Of a stretch of 64,000 nucleotides of DNA, positions 63,022-64,000 are shown one piece after another. Numbering within the stretch: position 1 is the first letter of the stretch; every line of letters begins with the position of its first letter. The translations under genes and the position numbers were made by a program. The stretch comes from Kaistia defluvii (GTDB taxonomy: Bacteria; Pseudomonadota; Alphaproteobacteria; Rhizobiales; Kaistiaceae), in assembly GCF_040548815.1 (NCBI RefSeq), contig NZ_JBEPSM010000001.1, positions 1,860,001 through 1,924,000 of the forward strand. Direction: 5' to 3'. Under the pieces are notes generated by a model that made no database searches, was not told the origin of the DNA, and saw only the letters and a program-made list of their open reading frames with translations.

Positions 63022-64000
63022 TCAAGCAGCCTTCGGACGGGTCGTCGCAAACCGGCTGAAACCGGAGGTCAGGCGGGCCGGCTCGAAGCGGCGGCGCGTC
63101 AGCGCCAGCACGAGGCCCATCTGGAAAGCGAGCGCCAGCATGGAGGAGCCGCCATAGGAGATGAACGGCAGCGTCATGCCCTTGGCCGGCATCAGGTTCA
63201 GGTTCACCGCCATGTTGATGACCGACTGAACGCCGAACAGCACCAGCAGGCCGGCCGAGGCGAGGCGCACGAAGGCATCCTCGTTCTTCAGGCTATGGCT
63301 CATGCCGCGCACGACGACGAAGCCGAACATCAGCACCAGCCCCATGCAGAGGATGATGCCGAATTCTTCAGCGGCCACCGCGAAGATGAAGTCGGTGTGG
63401 CTGTCCGGCAGGATGCGCTTCACGACGCCCTCGCCAGGACCACGGCCGAGCCAGCCGCCGTGAATGACGGAATTGAGCGCGGTGTCGACCTGGAAGGTGT
63501 CGCCCGCAGCAGGGTCCAGGAAGCGGTTGATGCGGCCCGCGAAGTGGGGAAACACGGTGTAGGCGGCGACGATGCCGACGCCGGCAAGGCCGGCGAGGCC
63601 GGCGATCCAGAACCAGGACAGGCCGGCCATGAAGAACACCGCCGACCAGGCGATGACGACGAGCATGGTCTGGCCGAGGTCCGGCTGCGCCACCAGCAGA
63701 GCAGCGACGATCGCCAGCAGCAGCATGGCAAAGATGTTGCCCGGAATGTCGTTGCGGCGCGAATTCTCGGTAAACAGCCAGGCCGACAGGACGAGGAAGG
63801 CCGGCTTGACGAACTCGGATGGCTGCAGCGAGAAGCCCAGGATGTTGATCCAGCGCCGCGCGCCCTTCACTTCCTGGCCGATGAACAGGGTCGCGAACAT
63901 CAGGACGATGGCGATCGCGAACACGATCAGCGCCGTCCGGCGCACATTGCGCGGCGACAGGAAGGACGTGCCGATCATGATGGCGATCGTCGGCACCATG
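63022..64000 (-). CDS. ftsW: Peptidoglycan polymerase FtsW, N-terminus cut by window end
   Basis: The SEDS-family glycosyltransferase of the divisome. The C-terminal 325 or so residues are in the window; the start is beyond 64000. Family landmarks: GQEVKGARRWINILGFSLQP-SEFVKPAFLVLSAWL, PDLGQTMLVVIAWSAVFFMA, ALNSVIHGGWLGRGPGEGVV, LPDSHTDFIFAVAAEEFGII with the SEDS catalytic Asp region, and PFISYGGSSMLALAFQMGLV. About eight membrane helices are visible. RodA is the alternative, but the place next to murG and murC favours FtsW. Confidence 0.95.
   Translation of the reverse strand, partial: MVPTIAIMIGTSFLSPRNVRRTALIVFAIAIVLMFATLFIGQEVKGARRWINILGFSLQPSEFVKPAFLVLSAWLFTENSRRNDIPGNIFAMLLLAIVAALLVAQPDLGQTMLVVIAWSAVFFMAGLSWFWIAGLAGLAGVGIVAAYTVFPHFAGRINRFLDPAAGDTFQVDTALNSVIHGGWLGRGPGEGVVKRILPDSHTDFIFAVAAEEFGIILCMGLVLMFGFVVVRGMSHSLKNEDAFVRLASAGLLVLFGVQSVINMAVNLNLMPAKGMTLPFISYGGSSMLALAFQMGLVLALTRRRFEPARLTSGFSRFATTRPKAA

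Overview
The window looks like the chromosome of a high-GC alphaproteobacterium of the order Hyphomicrobiales (Rhizobiales). The evidence is the ftsW-murG-murC...ddlB-ftsQ-ftsA-ftsZ-lpxC-bamD-recN cell-wall/division block, a circularly permuted (two-piece) tmRNA gene, an alphaproteobacterial SspB, a very long FtsZ tail, a BA14K protein, and small families of intergenic palindromes typical of the group. Genus cannot be fixed by eye. No tRNA, rRNA, CRISPR array, transposase or phage gene was found.

Layout. 1-5.2 kb: end of an SDR gene, a BA14K protein, ilvC downstream of a TetR gene, a luciferase-like flavin oxidoreductase, and a cupin/MarR divergent pair with twin operators. 5.2-7.9 kb: ilvH and ilvB, preceded by a complete attenuation leader (promoter, 14-codon leader peptide with Val-Ile-Val-Leu codons, terminator). 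8.0-9.2 kb: an AT-richer island with one three-part gene (winged-helix-like N-terminus, TIR/deoxyribosyltransferase-like C-terminus), the best candidate for an undescribed system. 9.3-16.2 kb: a secreted protein, opgG/D, miaA and serB with overlapping start codons, a GNAT gene, and a Do-family protease. 16.2-22.3 kb: DUF2065-hflC-hflK, folA, a UPF0114 protein, GNAT, DUF4424 and thyA, mostly on the minus strand. 22.4-34.2 kb: membrane protein and MFS pump, then ssrA (tmRNA) beside sspB, fumC, two small genes, a giant AsmA protein, an FAD-linked dehydrogenase and an MDR-type oxidoreductase. 34.4-43.2 kb: UvrD-type helicase, GNAT, prmA, acyl-CoA hydrolase/transferase, aminopeptidase P and a PRC-barrel protein. 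43.2-64.0 kb: ligA, an MFS pump, a berberine-bridge-type oxidase, recN, bamD, lpxC, ftsZ, ftsA, ftsQ, ddlB, a classical autotransporter where murB would be expected, murC, murG and the cut end of ftsW.

How the genes work together. ilvC, ilvB and ilvH make branched-chain amino acids; ilvBH appears to be controlled by ribosome stalling. ssrA and sspB make and deliver the ribosome-rescue degradation tag. hflKC and the Do protease handle membrane and periplasmic protein quality. thyA and folA form the dTMP/folate cycle. The right half is the division and envelope block, interrupted twice: by an autotransporter with its own terminator between murC and ddlB, and by an MFS/oxidase pair between recN and ligA. 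Many starts were moved downstream or to TTG/GTG/CTG codons because of Shine-Dalgarno positions or protein conservation. Regulatory sites were read by eye and have no experimental support here.
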